Shown: piece by piece, positions 13,628-23,600 of the stretch
How the letters are laid out: each line of letters opens with the position of its first letter
Position numbering within the stretch: the first letter of the stretch is position 1
NCBI RefSeq assembly: GCF_017792385.1
Contig: NZ_CP051230.1
Location: forward strand, 310,001 to 374,000
DNA length: 64,000 nucleotides
From: Hyphomonas sp.
GTDB lineage: Bacteria > Pseudomonadota > Alphaproteobacteria > Caulobacterales > Hyphomonadaceae
Reading direction: 5' to 3'
The notes under the pieces: generated by a model
The model's database searches: none
Told to the model about the DNA's origin: nothing
The model's input: the letters and a program-made list of their open reading frames with translations, nothing else
Made by a program: the position numbers and the translations under genes

Positions 13628-14428
13628 TCATGGTCTCGCGGGCGTGGCAAACAACAGTCGGCAGGTCGCGCCAATGCGCACACGGCCATCAACCTTCACG
13701 AATGGCGCAATCGCCGCTGCATGGGCTGCGTTCACGGCGTCTTCACCGGAGGCGTCCATGGCCTTCGCCGCCACGCCGGAAGAGCCGATCCCGCGCACGG
13801 CCAGCGCCGCGCTTTCATATTCCCAGGGGCTCGACACATCCACCACCTCCAGCGGCGTCAGCCCCGCCTCGGCCGCGAATGCGCGCAGCCGGGCCTCGTC
13901 CGACAGCGCAAACGGTCCGGGCGCGCCCGGTGGCGGGGGCGGCAGGAGCGGTTTCAGGGCGCCGACAATCGCGGCCGCTTCCATGCCTTCCGGCTCGCCC
14001 CAGGTCATGATGACCACTGTGCCCGAAGGTGCCGTCACGCGCCGGGCTTCGGCCAGCGCCGCTGCGGGATTGCCGGCATACTGGAATGAGTTGAATCCGG
14101 CGACCACATCGAAGCTGTCATCCTCGAAGGGCAGGTCTTCCAGATCGCCTGTCTGGAAAACGCCGTGCGGGACACGCTCCCGGGCAATCCGGAGCAGCGG
14201 GTCCGATGCATCGATCCCCGTTATCTGAGCGCCGCGATCCGCCGCCAACGCCGCAGCCATGCCGGATCCGCATCCTGCATCGAGGTAGCGCGTTCCTGCC
14301 CCGACACCTGCATGCTCAAGCGCGGCAACATATCCGGCGCGGAATCCGCCTTCCTGCAAATCCGCCCAGTCCCGCGCCCGCATGCCCCACAATCGGCCAT
14401 TGGCCCCAGCTGTCCTGCTTTCGGTCAT
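13628..14428 (-). CDS. Class I SAM-dependent methyltransferase (Methyltransf_11 type)
   Basis: This 266-residue soluble methyltransferase of the UbiE/Methyltransf_11 kind binds S-adenosylmethionine through LDAGCGSG (residues 49-56). The acidic loop TGIDASDP and a motif-II-like DSFDVVAGFNSFQY follow. The C-terminal half (PPPPPGAPGPFALSDEARL) resembles methyltransferases of small molecules; no substrate can be named. It is on the same strand as the M48 protease gene upstream, 114 bp apart, and is followed by the rplK promoter region. Confidence 0.85.
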   Translation of the reverse strand: MTESRTAGANGRLWGMRARDWADLQEGGFRAGYVAALEHAGVGAGTRYLDAGCGSGMAAALAADRGAQITGIDASDPLLRIARERVPHGVFQTGDLEDLPFEDDSFDVVAGFNSFQYAGNPAAALAEARRVTAPSGTVVIMTWGEPEGMEAAAIVGALKPLLPPPPPGAPGPFALSDEARLRAFAAEAGLTPLEVVDVSSPWEYESAALAVRGIGSSGVAAKAMDASGEDAVNAAHAAAIAPFVKVDGRVRIGATCRLLFATPARP

Positions 14429-14542
14429 CTGTTCCCCCGTCCTGCACCATGTGCTTGTGCGCCCGCAGCTCCCCCGGTCGCAAAGTCAGGGGAAGGCCCG
14501 GCGGCACCCGGCAGCCAAGCTCGGAAACAATCGCCCAGCAGG

Positions 14543-15394
14543 CTACATCAGCGCATAGCCACGGGCGTTGATGTAGCGCTTCAGCTCCTCGGCCCGGCGC
14601 AGCGGGTCCGGGTGGGTGGACATGAATTCCGGCGGGCGCTGGCCTTCCGACTGGGCCGCCATCAGCTCCCACAGGCGCACGGACTGGCGCGTGTCATAGC
14701 CGGCATTGTGCATGTAATCGACGCCCAGCTTGTCAGCCTCCAGCTCGTGCCGGCGGCTATAGGGCAGGATCACGCCGAATTGCATCGCCGCGCCGCCCAG
14801 TGCGCCAACCGCCGCGCCATACTTGCTCAGCTCTTCCGACTGCGCCACGGCAATCTGCCCCGCCATCAGGCCCACTTGCGCGGCGGTCGAGACCGACAGG
14901 CGCTCTGCGGCGTGGCGTCCGACAACATGCCCCGTCTCGTGCCCCAGCACGGAGGAAAGCTGATCGTCATTCTCGGTCAGTTCGGTGATGCCGCGATAGA
15001 TGCCGACCCGGTTGCCTGGCATGACGAAGGCATTGACGTCATCGGTATCGAAGACGGCCACGTCCCAGTTTGCGTTCGGATCAATGTGCCCGGCCTTCAC
15101 GGCGCCGGCAGAGGTCCGCTCCCAGACGCTCAGCACCTGGTTCTTGAGCCGGGTGTTCGAGACGACCGGCGTCTGCGATTTCATGTCGGTCCAGGCCGTC
15201 GCCGCCATGCTGGCGACCTGATCTTCTCTGAACAGGATCAGCTGGCTGGACCCCGTTGCCGGATTGGTCGTGCAGCTGGAAATGAAGGGGAAAACGGTGC
15301 CCGCGGCGATGCCGGTGATCAGCGCGCGGCGCGACAGGCGGACATTCGGCGCGCCAGCCAGCACTTCGCTATCAAATTCGACTAGTTCGGCCAT
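14543..15394 (-). CDS. M48-family metalloprotease, Tat/lipoprotein-type signal
   Basis: This 283-residue zinc metalloprotease of the M48 (HtpX/Oma1/LoiP-like) group has the HETGH zinc site at residues 152-156 and a third ligand in HELEAD (Glu219). The N-terminus has a twin-arginine stretch (LSRRALITG) and a lipobox-like FISSC, with Cys41 as the likely lipidation site, so the enzyme probably acts on the periplasmic face of a membrane. The C-terminal FMSTHPDPLRRAEEL matches the family. Relatives take part in outer-membrane protein quality control. It is a distant paralogue of the M48 protein at 40356-41336, with near-identical RPPE-MSTHP segments. Confidence 0.9.
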   Translation of the reverse strand: MAELVEFDSEVLAGAPNVRLSRRALITGIAAGTVFPFISSCTTNPATGSSQLILFREDQVASMAATAWTDMKSQTPVVSNTRLKNQVLSVWERTSAGAVKAGHIDPNANWDVAVFDTDDVNAFVMPGNRVGIYRGITELTENDDQLSSVLGHETGHVVGRHAAERLSVSTAAQVGLMAGQIAVAQSEELSKYGAAVGALGGAAMQFGVILPYSRRHELEADKLGVDYMHNAGYDTRQSVRLWELMAAQSEGQRPPEFMSTHPDPLRRAEELKRYINARGYALM

Positions 15395-15519
15395 CTCAAA
15401 TCTCCCTATCGCCTCGGACGGGAGGTTAGCCCTCCCCCCTCAAAAAGCAATCGCACCCCTGCGCGATTGGTTCCAAGATTGGAAGATTCTGCCTGAATTG
15501 GCCCTGAACGCGCCGTTAT

Positions 15520-17268
15520 CTAGACCGCGTCGCCTTCCACTGTGTCCCCGGCCAGCACCGCTGCCTGCTGCACCCAGCCTTCGCGGGCGATGCGTCCGGA
15601 GAAGTGCAGCTCCTGGTCCACCCAGGCAACATTTTCCGGCGACCAGGCCGCGATCTGGTCATAGTGCCAGATGCCCATCTCGTTCAGCAATTCCTGGATC
15701 TTCGGACCGATGCCGCCAATCTCGGTCAGATCGTCCGGCGAATTCTCCACCGGCTTGTCGAGCGCCAACGGACGCACGCCAACCGCTTGCGGGGGCAAGT
15801 CTTCGGCATCGGATTCTTCCTCCGCCTCGTCAAAGGCATCGTCCGCCATATCGGCGTCATCTTCGTCAGCTTCAGCCTCCACATCCGGCGACTCGTCATC
15901 ATTCAGTTCCAGCGCCGCCAGTATGGCCCGGCTCGCCTCTTCCGCGCTGGCCACCGGGGGGTCCCCGGCCTCTTCGGACTGATCTTCTTCCACGGCCTCG
16001 TCGGAATCATCCTCTTCCACGGCCGCACCGGACAGTTCGACGGCATCGGCCTCGTCAGCCTCCACAGGCTCGGACGGGGCATCGTCCGCGAACCGGTCAA
16101 CAATCTCGAAGGCCGGCACATCGACTTCCGCGTCCGGGTCTGCGGCCATCTCGACCGGGGCTTCCTGACTGTCATCAGCGTCGTCCACAGGCGGCACGCC
16201 AGCAAAGGCCTGCTCCAAGCTGACTTCCTCGTCCGCCTCTTCTGCCGCCTCAGCGTCCGGCAGGTCCAGATCCGTCTCAGGCTCCGGCGGGGCCGCGTCG
16301 ACCTTGGCAGGCACCTCTTCCTCGGCAGCCTCTACAGGCAGGCCGATCTCGGTCGGGTCAGCCATCGGCTCCGGCTCGACCTCGGTGGCACGTTCGGCAA
16401 TCGGCTCGGGAGCGGTCTCGACCGGTTCCTCAATTTCCGGCTCGGACGTGCCGATCAGTGGCGCCGCGTCAGCGTCGTCAGCGCCTGCTTCGGCTTCGGC
16501 TTCGGCTTCGGCCTCCGCATCGGAATCGCCTTCGAAATAGGCCAGACGGCCTTCCAGGAACCGGTTGCGCCAGCGCAGGCGCGCCAATTCCTCATCCGCT
16601 TCGCCATGGCCCTGACGCGCCGCCGGGGCGGCCGCCGGCACCTTCATCCGGGCAAGCTCCGCCTCAAGCGCCTCGACGCGCTGCTTCAGGAAGTTTTGCT
16701 GCCAGTCGGCCTTGGCCGTGTCGGCATCGCTCGCCGCCTCAGCAGGGATCGCCGTCTCGACCTGGGCAACCTGCTCGGCTGGCGCCGCGCTTGCGCCGTC
16801 ACTGACCAGCGATTCCAGATGGCGCACACGGCTTTCAAGATGGCGATTGCGCCAGACCAGCGCCGGGTTCGGGTCGGTGGCGCCACCAACGGCGGCCAGC
16901 GTGCCGGTCGCAGCGGCCCCTGCCGCCCCGGCGCCCGCGGCGACCGCTTCGCTCGCTTTCGCCTTCAATGCTTCGAGTTCGCTCTTGGCCCGTGCAAGAT
17001 CATCGGTCAGGCGCTGGATTTTCACGGTCTGCTCGGCCTGCGCCTCGCGGGCGTTCGGATTGCCCACCGGCTGGCCCCTCTGGGCGGCATACAGGCTTTC
17101 AATCTCTTCCTTGGCCTGCTCCAGCTCGGTCTGGGTCACATCCCGCTCGACCATGGCCCGGCGCATCTTGCCGACCAGCAGCATGCCCCGGATCGCCCAG
17201 CCGAGAAGCAGTCCGAAAACGGCCACTCCGATCAGCGCCGCCCACATATGTGCCAAAAGCCACGCCAT
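15520..17268 (-). CDS. Membrane-anchored acidic coiled-coil protein with C-terminal helix-hairpin-helix domain
   Basis: This 582-residue protein has one N-terminal transmembrane helix (about residues 8-30) and a coiled coil (about 35-85 and again near 120-240). A very acidic Glu/Asp/Ala region (about 240-500) follows. The C-terminal helix-hairpin-helix domain (about 512-575) contains DDLTEIGGIGPKIQELLN and AAWSPENVAWVDQEL. That C-terminal unit resembles the extension found on some alphaproteobacterial NuoE proteins and on other unknown proteins. Its ATG follows the TAG stop of the OmpA-like gene with no gap, so translation is coupled. I infer a protein tethered in the inner membrane, working with the OmpA-like partner. 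Function unknown. Confidence 0.8.
   Translation of the reverse strand: MAWLLAHMWAALIGVAVFGLLLGWAIRGMLLVGKMRRAMVERDVTQTELEQAKEEIESLYAAQRGQPVGNPNAREAQAEQTVKIQRLTDDLARAKSELEALKAKASEAVAAGAGAAGAAATGTLAAVGGATDPNPALVWRNRHLESRVRHLESLVSDGASAAPAEQVAQVETAIPAEAASDADTAKADWQQNFLKQRVEALEAELARMKVPAAAPAARQGHGEADEELARLRWRNRFLEGRLAYFEGDSDAEAEAEAEAEAGADDADAAPLIGTSEPEIEEPVETAPEPIAERATEVEPEPMADPTEIGLPVEAAEEEVPAKVDAAPPEPETDLDLPDAEAAEEADEEVSLEQAFAGVPPVDDADDSQEAPVEMAADPDAEVDVPAFEIVDRFADDAPSEPVEADEADAVELSGAAVEEDDSDEAVEEDQSEEAGDPPVASAEEASRAILAALELNDDESPDVEAEADEDDADMADDAFDEAEEESDAEDLPPQAVGVRPLALDKPVENSPDDLTEIGGIGPKIQELLNEMGIWHYDQIAAWSPENVAWVDQELHFSGRIAREGWVQQAAVLAGDTVEGDAV
16487..16510. repeat. Tandem hexanucleotide repeat (gcttcg)4
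   Basis: Four perfect gcttcg units, followed by a fifth with changes (gcctcc), encode an alternating Glu-Ala run in the acidic protein. Because the unit is six bases, slippage would change length without breaking the frame. Confidence 0.8.
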
Positions 17269-18723
17269 CTATTCGCTCCGTTCTCGAACCTTGAATCCTA
17301 TCCGGCGATTCTTCGCCCGGCCCTCTTCCGTGTCATTACTCTGCACGGCCTCGTCGGGACCATAGCCGATTACAGTCAGTCGCGAAGGGGGAAATCCTGC
17401 CGACGCCATATAGTCGCGCACCGCCAATGCCCGCGCTTCGCTGAGGGCCAAATTGGTGGCCCGGTCACCGCTGGCATCGGTATGTCCGCCAACTTCGAAG
17501 ACCAGTCCCGGCGCACACCGCGCCGACACCGCCATCAGCTTGTCCAGCGTCTGGCCGCTTTCGCGTGTGATCGTCGCACTGCCGGTTTCGAAATACACCT
17601 TGCTGGTCTCCATCACCCGGTCAAACGCCGCCTGGCAGGCCCCGGCCGGGTCCGCCTCGAAATCGATCTCGCGAATCTCCGCCACATCGACCTGCACCGT
17701 ATCGGTGAAAACTGTGACAGGATAAGGGCTGTTCAGCTTGGCGAGATCCTGCTGCAAGTAAGCCAAAGTGGAGCCGGACGCCTCACCCTCGAAACTGAAG
17801 CCGGTTTCCTCGGGTTCGAACGCCATTTCCCCGCTGCGGAAATTGGCGAAATGCGGCAGGCCCACCCGCACACCGTCAATCCATCCGGGATGGGCGCTGC
17901 CCGCCACCTGCATCTCGTCACGAACGGTCTGGGCATAATACTGCCGGGCGATCGCCAGGATTTCTGCCCGCTCGGCCTCGCTGGCCACCTTGCCGGACAG
18001 GATCAGTTCCCCCGCCCCATGGGTCGCGCTCCACAGAGATGGCCCGCGCAGGAACGGCTCGCCCCGGAAAGGCGCCGTGATATTGGCAATGTCGGCAGAC
18101 ACTTTCGCCCGCGTTGCACTGTCCATGGAGATGCCGCGCAGGCGCACGGACGTGTCCGTCAGGCGCGCCTCTCCGGAGTCGAGCTCCGACAGGCTGTCCA
18201 GAACCAACCGCGCCATGCCCTGCCAGTTCCCAGCCGGGGCGCCATTGGCCACGGTCATCCGGTCCTCGATCGGTTGATCTCCGGCATGGCGGCCGGCCGT
18301 CTCGAGCAGGCCAGCCCGGATCGTGCGCGAGGGCACATGGCCCACCAGCACGAACTGCCCTTCCGGCGTCTTGATGGCCCGCCAGGCATAGGGCGACACC
18401 GGCGGCGCGGTGCCCACACCGCTCTCGACCAGCGTGACGCCGCCCATCAGCAGGCCGCCTGGCCCGCTGGAGGTCAGCACGGTCTCGGCCGCCGCCTGAA
18501 CCGCATCCGCCGAGGGTGCCTTGCCGGACAGTTCGGCCCGCTGGCCATGCATGCGCACCCGGGCCCAGCCGAACCCGGCCTCGGACAGCGCCGCATTGGC
18601 ATTGGTCTCCAGCCGCGCTTGGAGGTTTACAGGCGTGCTTGCAGACTGATAGACGGCCCACCAACCCGTGAAGATCAGGCCAATCAGCGCCAAGCATCCA
18701 ATAAGGTAGTCGAGCAGTCTCAT
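17269..18723 (-). CDS. OmpA-family protein with BON-like N-terminal region
   Basis: This 484-residue envelope protein has an N-terminal membrane anchor (MRLLDYLIGCLALIGLIFTG), periplasmic domains that resemble BON repeats (about residues 30-330) and a C-terminal OmpA peptidoglycan-binding domain (about 365-484). The latter has FEVGGHTDASGD, LALSEARALAVRDYM and RAKNRRIGFKV. I used the ATG at 18723, giving the hydrophobic anchor directly. The open frame continues to 18765 without reason. It is first in a two-gene unit with the acidic HhH protein (stop and start adjacent at 17268/17269). It probably links inner membrane to cell wall; it is not a beta-barrel OmpA. Confidence 0.85.
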   Translation of the reverse strand: MRLLDYLIGCLALIGLIFTGWWAVYQSASTPVNLQARLETNANAALSEAGFGWARVRMHGQRAELSGKAPSADAVQAAAETVLTSSGPGGLLMGGVTLVESGVGTAPPVSPYAWRAIKTPEGQFVLVGHVPSRTIRAGLLETAGRHAGDQPIEDRMTVANGAPAGNWQGMARLVLDSLSELDSGEARLTDTSVRLRGISMDSATRAKVSADIANITAPFRGEPFLRGPSLWSATHGAGELILSGKVASEAERAEILAIARQYYAQTVRDEMQVAGSAHPGWIDGVRVGLPHFANFRSGEMAFEPEETGFSFEGEASGSTLAYLQQDLAKLNSPYPVTVFTDTVQVDVAEIREIDFEADPAGACQAAFDRVMETSKVYFETGSATITRESGQTLDKLMAVSARCAPGLVFEVGGHTDASGDRATNLALSEARALAVRDYMASAGFPPSRLTVIGYGPDEAVQSNDTEEGRAKNRRIGFKVRERSE

Positions 18724-18833
18724 AGAGGCCCCGCGACCTCCTCCATTGATTATCCCCTGACCCACAGGGATGCCCTATTCAGCATGTCCCCGCAAGAGTT
18801 GCCCCGCAGAGCCAGACCCCGTTCACAAGCCTC

Positions 18834-19646
18834 ATGACCCAGCCCGAAGAGATCATCAGCAGCGCCTCAAACCCTCTCGTCAAGACCTTGAAAAGTCTGG
18901 AAAGAAAGAAGGGCCGCTCCGAGACCGGCCTGTTCCTGGCCGAAGGTGCACGTCTGATCGGCCAGGGCCTCGCCAATGGCTGGCAGGCGGACGCCCTTCT
19001 GGTCGCTGCAAGCATGGCCGACCGCCCCCATCTGGCCGGCCTGATCAAGGATGCCCGCAGCGCCGGGGCCCGGGTCGTGCTGGCGGCCGACAAGCTGATG
19101 TCCCGCATCACCCACAAGGACAATGCGCAAAGCGTGGTCGCCGCCTTTCGCCAGCGCCACCTGTCCCTGGACGCCCTGCCGCAACAGTCCGGCGGCCTCT
19201 ATCTGGCGCTCTATGAAGTGCGCGACCCCGGCAATCTCGGTACCATATTGCGGACCGCCGACTGCGCCGGGATCTCCGGCGTCATCCTGGTCGGGACCTG
19301 TTGCGACCCCTACAGTTTCGAAGCCGTGCGCGCCTCGATGGGGTCAATCTTCGACATGCCTTTTGCCAGCGCCTCCTTCGACCGGTTCAATGCCTGGCGG
19401 AAGGGCCTTGGCCTTTCCATGAGCGCCGCCTCGGTCAACGGCACGGCGCGGCATGACCGGACGGATTTCACCACCGGATCGGTCATCCTCATGGGCAATG
19501 AGCAGTCCGGCCTGCCCGCAGAGGCCGAAGCGGCCTGTGACCAGCTCTGCCTGATCCCGATGCGCGGCGGCGCCGACAGCCTGAACCTTGCCCAGGCCAC
19601 CGCCATCATGACCTATGAAGCCTGGCGCCAGAGGGATTTCAAATGA
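18834..19646 (+). CDS. SpoU/TrmH-family RNA 2'-O-methyltransferase
   Basis: This 270-residue knotted (SPOUT) methyltransferase adds methyl groups to ribose in rRNA or tRNA. The three SpoU motifs are seen: VRDPGNLGTILRTAD (around residues 129-143, with Asn134 and Arg140), LMGNEQSGLP (about 222-231) and IPMRGGADSLNLAQA (about 240-254). The N-terminal segment (SSASNPLVKTLKSLERKKGR) is the substrate-binding domain found in RlmB/TsnR-like proteins. The gene overlaps the next one by four bases (ATGA), indicating translational coupling. The exact RNA target cannot be told from sequence. Confidence 0.93.
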   Translation: MTQPEEIISSASNPLVKTLKSLERKKGRSETGLFLAEGARLIGQGLANGWQADALLVAASMADRPHLAGLIKDARSAGARVVLAADKLMSRITHKDNAQSVVAAFRQRHLSLDALPQQSGGLYLALYEVRDPGNLGTILRTADCAGISGVILVGTCCDPYSFEAVRASMGSIFDMPFASASFDRFNAWRKGLGLSMSAASVNGTARHDRTDFTTGSVILMGNEQSGLPAEAEAACDQLCLIPMRGGADSLNLAQATAIMTYEAWRQRDFK

Positions 19647-20536
19647 AGACCGAGACCCGCCTCCTGATCGCCGATGACTGGGAAGACTATGCCCTGCTCG
19701 ACAGCGGGCATCTGCAGAAGCTCGAACGCTTCGGCAGCCAGACCGTGATCCGGCCGGACCCGCAAGCCTTCTGGGAACCGGCCCGCCCGGTCGAGAGCTG
19801 GCGCGCCGACGCCCGCTTCTCCACCAAATCCCAGGACGATGATGGCGCCGGGAACTGGGAGGTCCTCTCCCCCAAGGCCCGCGACAGCTGGCCGATGCAA
19901 TGGAACGGCCTCACCTTCGAGGCCCGCCGCACCGCCTTCCGTCACATGGGCGTGTTCCAGGAGCATTCGGTGCACTGGCGGTTCGCGCAGGAGAAAATCC
20001 GTGCCGCCGGACGCCCCATCAAGGCGCTGAACCTGTTCGGCTATACCGGCATGATGTCGCTCGCCTGCGCGGCGGCCGGCGCCGAAGTGGTGCATCTGGA
20101 CGCCAGCCCCAAATCGAATGGCTATGGCAAGGACAATCAGGCCATGAGCGGCCTGAATGATCGCACCATTCGCTGGATCGCCGATGACGCCATGAAGTTC
20201 ACCGCGCGCGAGATCCGCCGGGGCAATCAGTATGACGCAATCATTCTCGACCCGCCGAAATTCGGCCGCGGCCCGAAGAACGAGACCTGGCGGTTCGAGG
20301 AGAACCTGCCGGAACTGCTCGATACGGTGAAGACCCTGCTCAGCGACCGGCCCCTGTTCGTGATCCTGACGGCCTATGCCGTCCGCCTGTCCTATCTCGC
20401 CCTGTCACAAGCCCTGGCCGACCGGCTCTCTCCGCTTGGCGGCATCATGGAGACCGGCGAGATGGCCCTGCCCCAGCAAGGCGCCGACCGCCTGTTGCCG
20501 ACCGCGATCTATGCCCGCTGGCATTCCGGGAACTGA
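19643..20536 (+). CDS. Class I SAM-dependent methyltransferase, COG1092/RlmI-like
   Basis: This 297-residue protein is related to the RlmI/RlmK group of 23S rRNA cytosine-C5 or guanine methyltransferases. The SAM site is LNLFGYTGMMSLACA (about residues 130-145), followed by EVVHLDASPKS and the catalytic-type ILDPPKFGRGP (about 205-215). It lacks an N-terminal PUA domain as found in RlmI. It starts inside the stop region of the SpoU gene, so two RNA-modifying enzymes are made together. Specificity unknown. Confidence 0.88.
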   Translation: MKTETRLLIADDWEDYALLDSGHLQKLERFGSQTVIRPDPQAFWEPARPVESWRADARFSTKSQDDDGAGNWEVLSPKARDSWPMQWNGLTFEARRTAFRHMGVFQEHSVHWRFAQEKIRAAGRPIKALNLFGYTGMMSLACAAAGAEVVHLDASPKSNGYGKDNQAMSGLNDRTIRWIADDAMKFTAREIRRGNQYDAIILDPPKFGRGPKNETWRFEENLPELLDTVKTLLSDRPLFVILTAYAVRLSYLALSQALADRLSPLGGIMETGEMALPQQGADRLLPTAIYARWHSGN

Positions 20537-20641
20537 TCGACAGCTCCTGCCGCTCCCCGAAATCAATCAGCCCTGAGCCTGGTTCATGTGAGTGCCCATC
20601 AAGGGCACGATACGGAACCCGCCAAAAACCCGATCAAAAAC

Positions 20642-20670
20642 AAAAACGGCGGCCCCGAAAGGCCGCCGTT
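20642..20670 (-). terminator. Rho-independent terminator of the TonB receptor gene
   Basis: A perfect 10-bp stem (aacggcggcc 20645-20654, ggccgccgtt 20661-20670) with a 6-base loop lies 24 bp past the receptor stop on the minus strand and is followed by a run of T. Confidence 0.9.
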
Positions 20671-20694
20671 CCTGTTTTCGAATGTCCGTAAGAC

Positions 20695-23600
20695 TTAGAA
20701 GTCGAACGTCGCACCCATGAAGATGTAACGACCCAGAGCGTCGTACACCTGCGGGTAGGTGTTGCCGTTACCCGGTGCCGTACCAACGACGGAGGACAGC
20801 GGCGGATCTTCGTCCAGCACGTTGTTCACACCGAGGCGGAAGGACATGTAGTCCGTGGCAGCCCAGGAACCGGACAGGTCGAAGTAGTTCTGAGCGTCGA
20901 GCACACCGTTGATGGTGCCATCGTCACCGCCTTCGATTTCGACTTCAGAGTAGTAACGCCACGTACCGGTGACGCTGTACTTACCTTCGGCATCAGACCA
21001 GGTCATGGAAGCCTTGTGACGGTATTCCGGAGACGCACCGTTTGCGACTTCGGTTCCACCACCGGAGGCACATTTACCACCATAGTAGCCAACACAGTCA
21101 AAGATGTCGGCGCCGGTGGAGTTCGGAAGCGGCTTGGTCTCAAGCGACTCGAGCAGCGTACCGACATAGTCAAAGTCGATACCGCCCTTGGCATCCAGGT
21201 CCAGCGCATAGCTGGCCAGGAGGTCGAAACCAGACGTCGACAGCGAACCGGTGTTGATGTTGGTTGCAATGATGTAGCCGGTCTGACCCGCCCACAGGGT
21301 GCCGCCATTGCCGCGATTGACGAGCGAGCAGAAGAACGCGTCGCCGGTTTCAAGGCAGGTGTCGAGTGCCAGTTCCTGCGGAACCGTACCGACCAGGTCT
21401 TCAACAACGATGTCGAAGTAGTCGAGCGACACGGTCAGGCCCGGAATGGCGGACGGCGTTGCCACGAAACCGAGCGTGTAGGTGTCGGACTTCTCCGGCT
21501 CAAGATCAGGGTTACCACCGGTCAGCGTGTTGAACTGGCCAGCCGGGTTGTCAGCGATGTTGCCATACTGAGCAGCCGTAACGCCGGTGTTCGCACACTG
21601 TGCAGCCGTTGCGGTCGGGTTGGTGCCGGCGCAAGGATCATAGATGCCGTTGGCACCCTGCGTCAGGTCAAACAGACCGATCGACTGGGTCGAGAACAGT
21701 TCGAAGATGTTCGCAGCACGGACAGCGCGCTGGAACGAACCGCGGAAGCGGATGTCTTCGACCGGAGCGTACTCGAGGCCGATCTTGTAGGCATCGGAGG
21801 ACACAGCGTCATAGTTCGAACGACGATAAGCCAGGTCGATACCGAGAGACTCGACACCTTCATACCCCTGGATCAGCGGTGCGTTGACCTCGGCGAAGTA
21901 GTCATAGACTTCCTGCGAACCGGAAATCGGGTTCGTCGGGCCGCCCTGACCAGCGCCGTCGCCGGACTGGAAGTTCGAATCCGGGTTGGAGTCGAGGCTG
22001 TCACGGCGGTATTCAACACCGAAGGCCACCTTGATGCCTTCTTCAGACATCGGCGACTGCAGGCCGTACTCGCCGAGATCGGCATAGGTCTTTGCCGTCA
22101 CGACCGTCTGAGTCACGTCACCGTCACGAAACAGCGGGTTCACGATGTAAGACAGAGCTGCATCGCTTGGGCCCGCGCCCGAGAAAATGTCGTACGGCGC
22201 ACATGCTGCGTCGTCATTGTTCGGATCATCATCCGCGTTCACGGCACAGACAATGTTGCCCTCTCCATCGTCAACAGCGTAGAGCGCTTTCGACATTTTG
22301 GAGATCGACAGGTCGTTGTTGTAGACCTCGGAACGGTGAACGTTCGCGTAGATGGCGCTGATGTCATAGCCCCACGGCGTGTCGCCCAGGGTACCTTTCA
22401 GGCCGACAACACCACGATAGGTCGTGTGACGGATGTCGTTGTTCCGGTTGCCGCCCTCAACGTTCCGGCGAAGGAACAGGACGTCATTCAGCCCGGCAAT
22501 GTCGTCACCCGAAGCGCCACGCGACGTACAGATGAAGTCAACCTGCTGTGCGCTGAGGAACGGGTTGTCACAGTTGATACCGCCAGCTCCACCAGCGACA
22601 CCGTACCCGAACACACCGGACGGTGCGATCTGGGAATTGGTCTGGTTGTCCATGAACATGAATTCCGCATATGCGTTCACATATGGGTTGATGTCATAGT
22701 TCGCGAACGTACCGAAGGAGTAGCGCTCGTTCGGACGCTGGAAGTGGTTGTACGGGTTGTAGTTGAACGTGTCGGAAACGAAGTTCCGCTCGACGAACTC
22801 GTTGGTTGTCGGGTCAACACGTGCCCACAGGCCCGTCGGCAGGTTGGAGCCGAGGTCCAGGATGTTGGTGAACTGGTTCGTGGAAGAACCGGCACAGGTG
22901 AAGTCGTTACCACCATTGGTCGTGGACAGGGCACACTGCGAGTAGTCGCGGTTGGCCTGAAGCACTTCCTTCGTGTTCTGGAAGCTGGCGAAGCCCATGA
23001 CGTGGCCGCGGCCATTGTCCAGCTTGCCACCGAAGGCAGCGGTGATGTCGATCGACTCACCGTCGGAGGTTGAGCCATCCGGAACCGTGAACTGGGACGG
23101 GTTGTCAGCTGCGAAGCCGGACAGGATGTCCTGGATGTAGCTGTTGGAATTGTCGTGCTGGTAGAAGGAGTAGTTGCCTTCCAGACGGACGCCTTCGAAA
23201 TCGGTGTCGAGCACGAAGTTCACAACACCGGCAACAGCATCGGAACCGTAGGTCGCGGATGCACCGCCGGTCAGGATGTCAACTTTCTTGACCATCGAAG
23301 CCGGGATGAAGTTGATGTCCGGAGCAGCCGTGTTCAGCGAGCCGTAAGGCAGGCGGCGGCCGTTCAGCAGGGTCAGCGTGCGGGAGGCACCGAGACCGCG
23401 AAGGTTGACCGAGGACGTACCGGTCGAGCCGTTGGCCAGGTTGGAGCCCTGAGCACCGAATGCCTGCGGCAGGGAGTTGATCATGTCTTCAGCACGCACA
23501 ACACCGCGGACGTCGAAGTCTGCAGAGCCGAGCGAGGTCACCGGGCTGGTTTCAACCAGGTTGCCGCTTTGCGGAATCAGCGAGCCGGTAACGACGATCG

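Noticed and set aside
15604..18837. 1077-codon frame opposite the OmpA/HhH genes
   Set aside because: Both minus-strand genes have clear domains; the plus frame is rich in Arg, Gly and Leu as expected from antisense of GC-rich coding DNA.
21016..23073. 685-codon frame antisense to the TonB receptor
   Set aside because: The receptor has a signal peptide, plug and barrel end; the antisense frame has no features.
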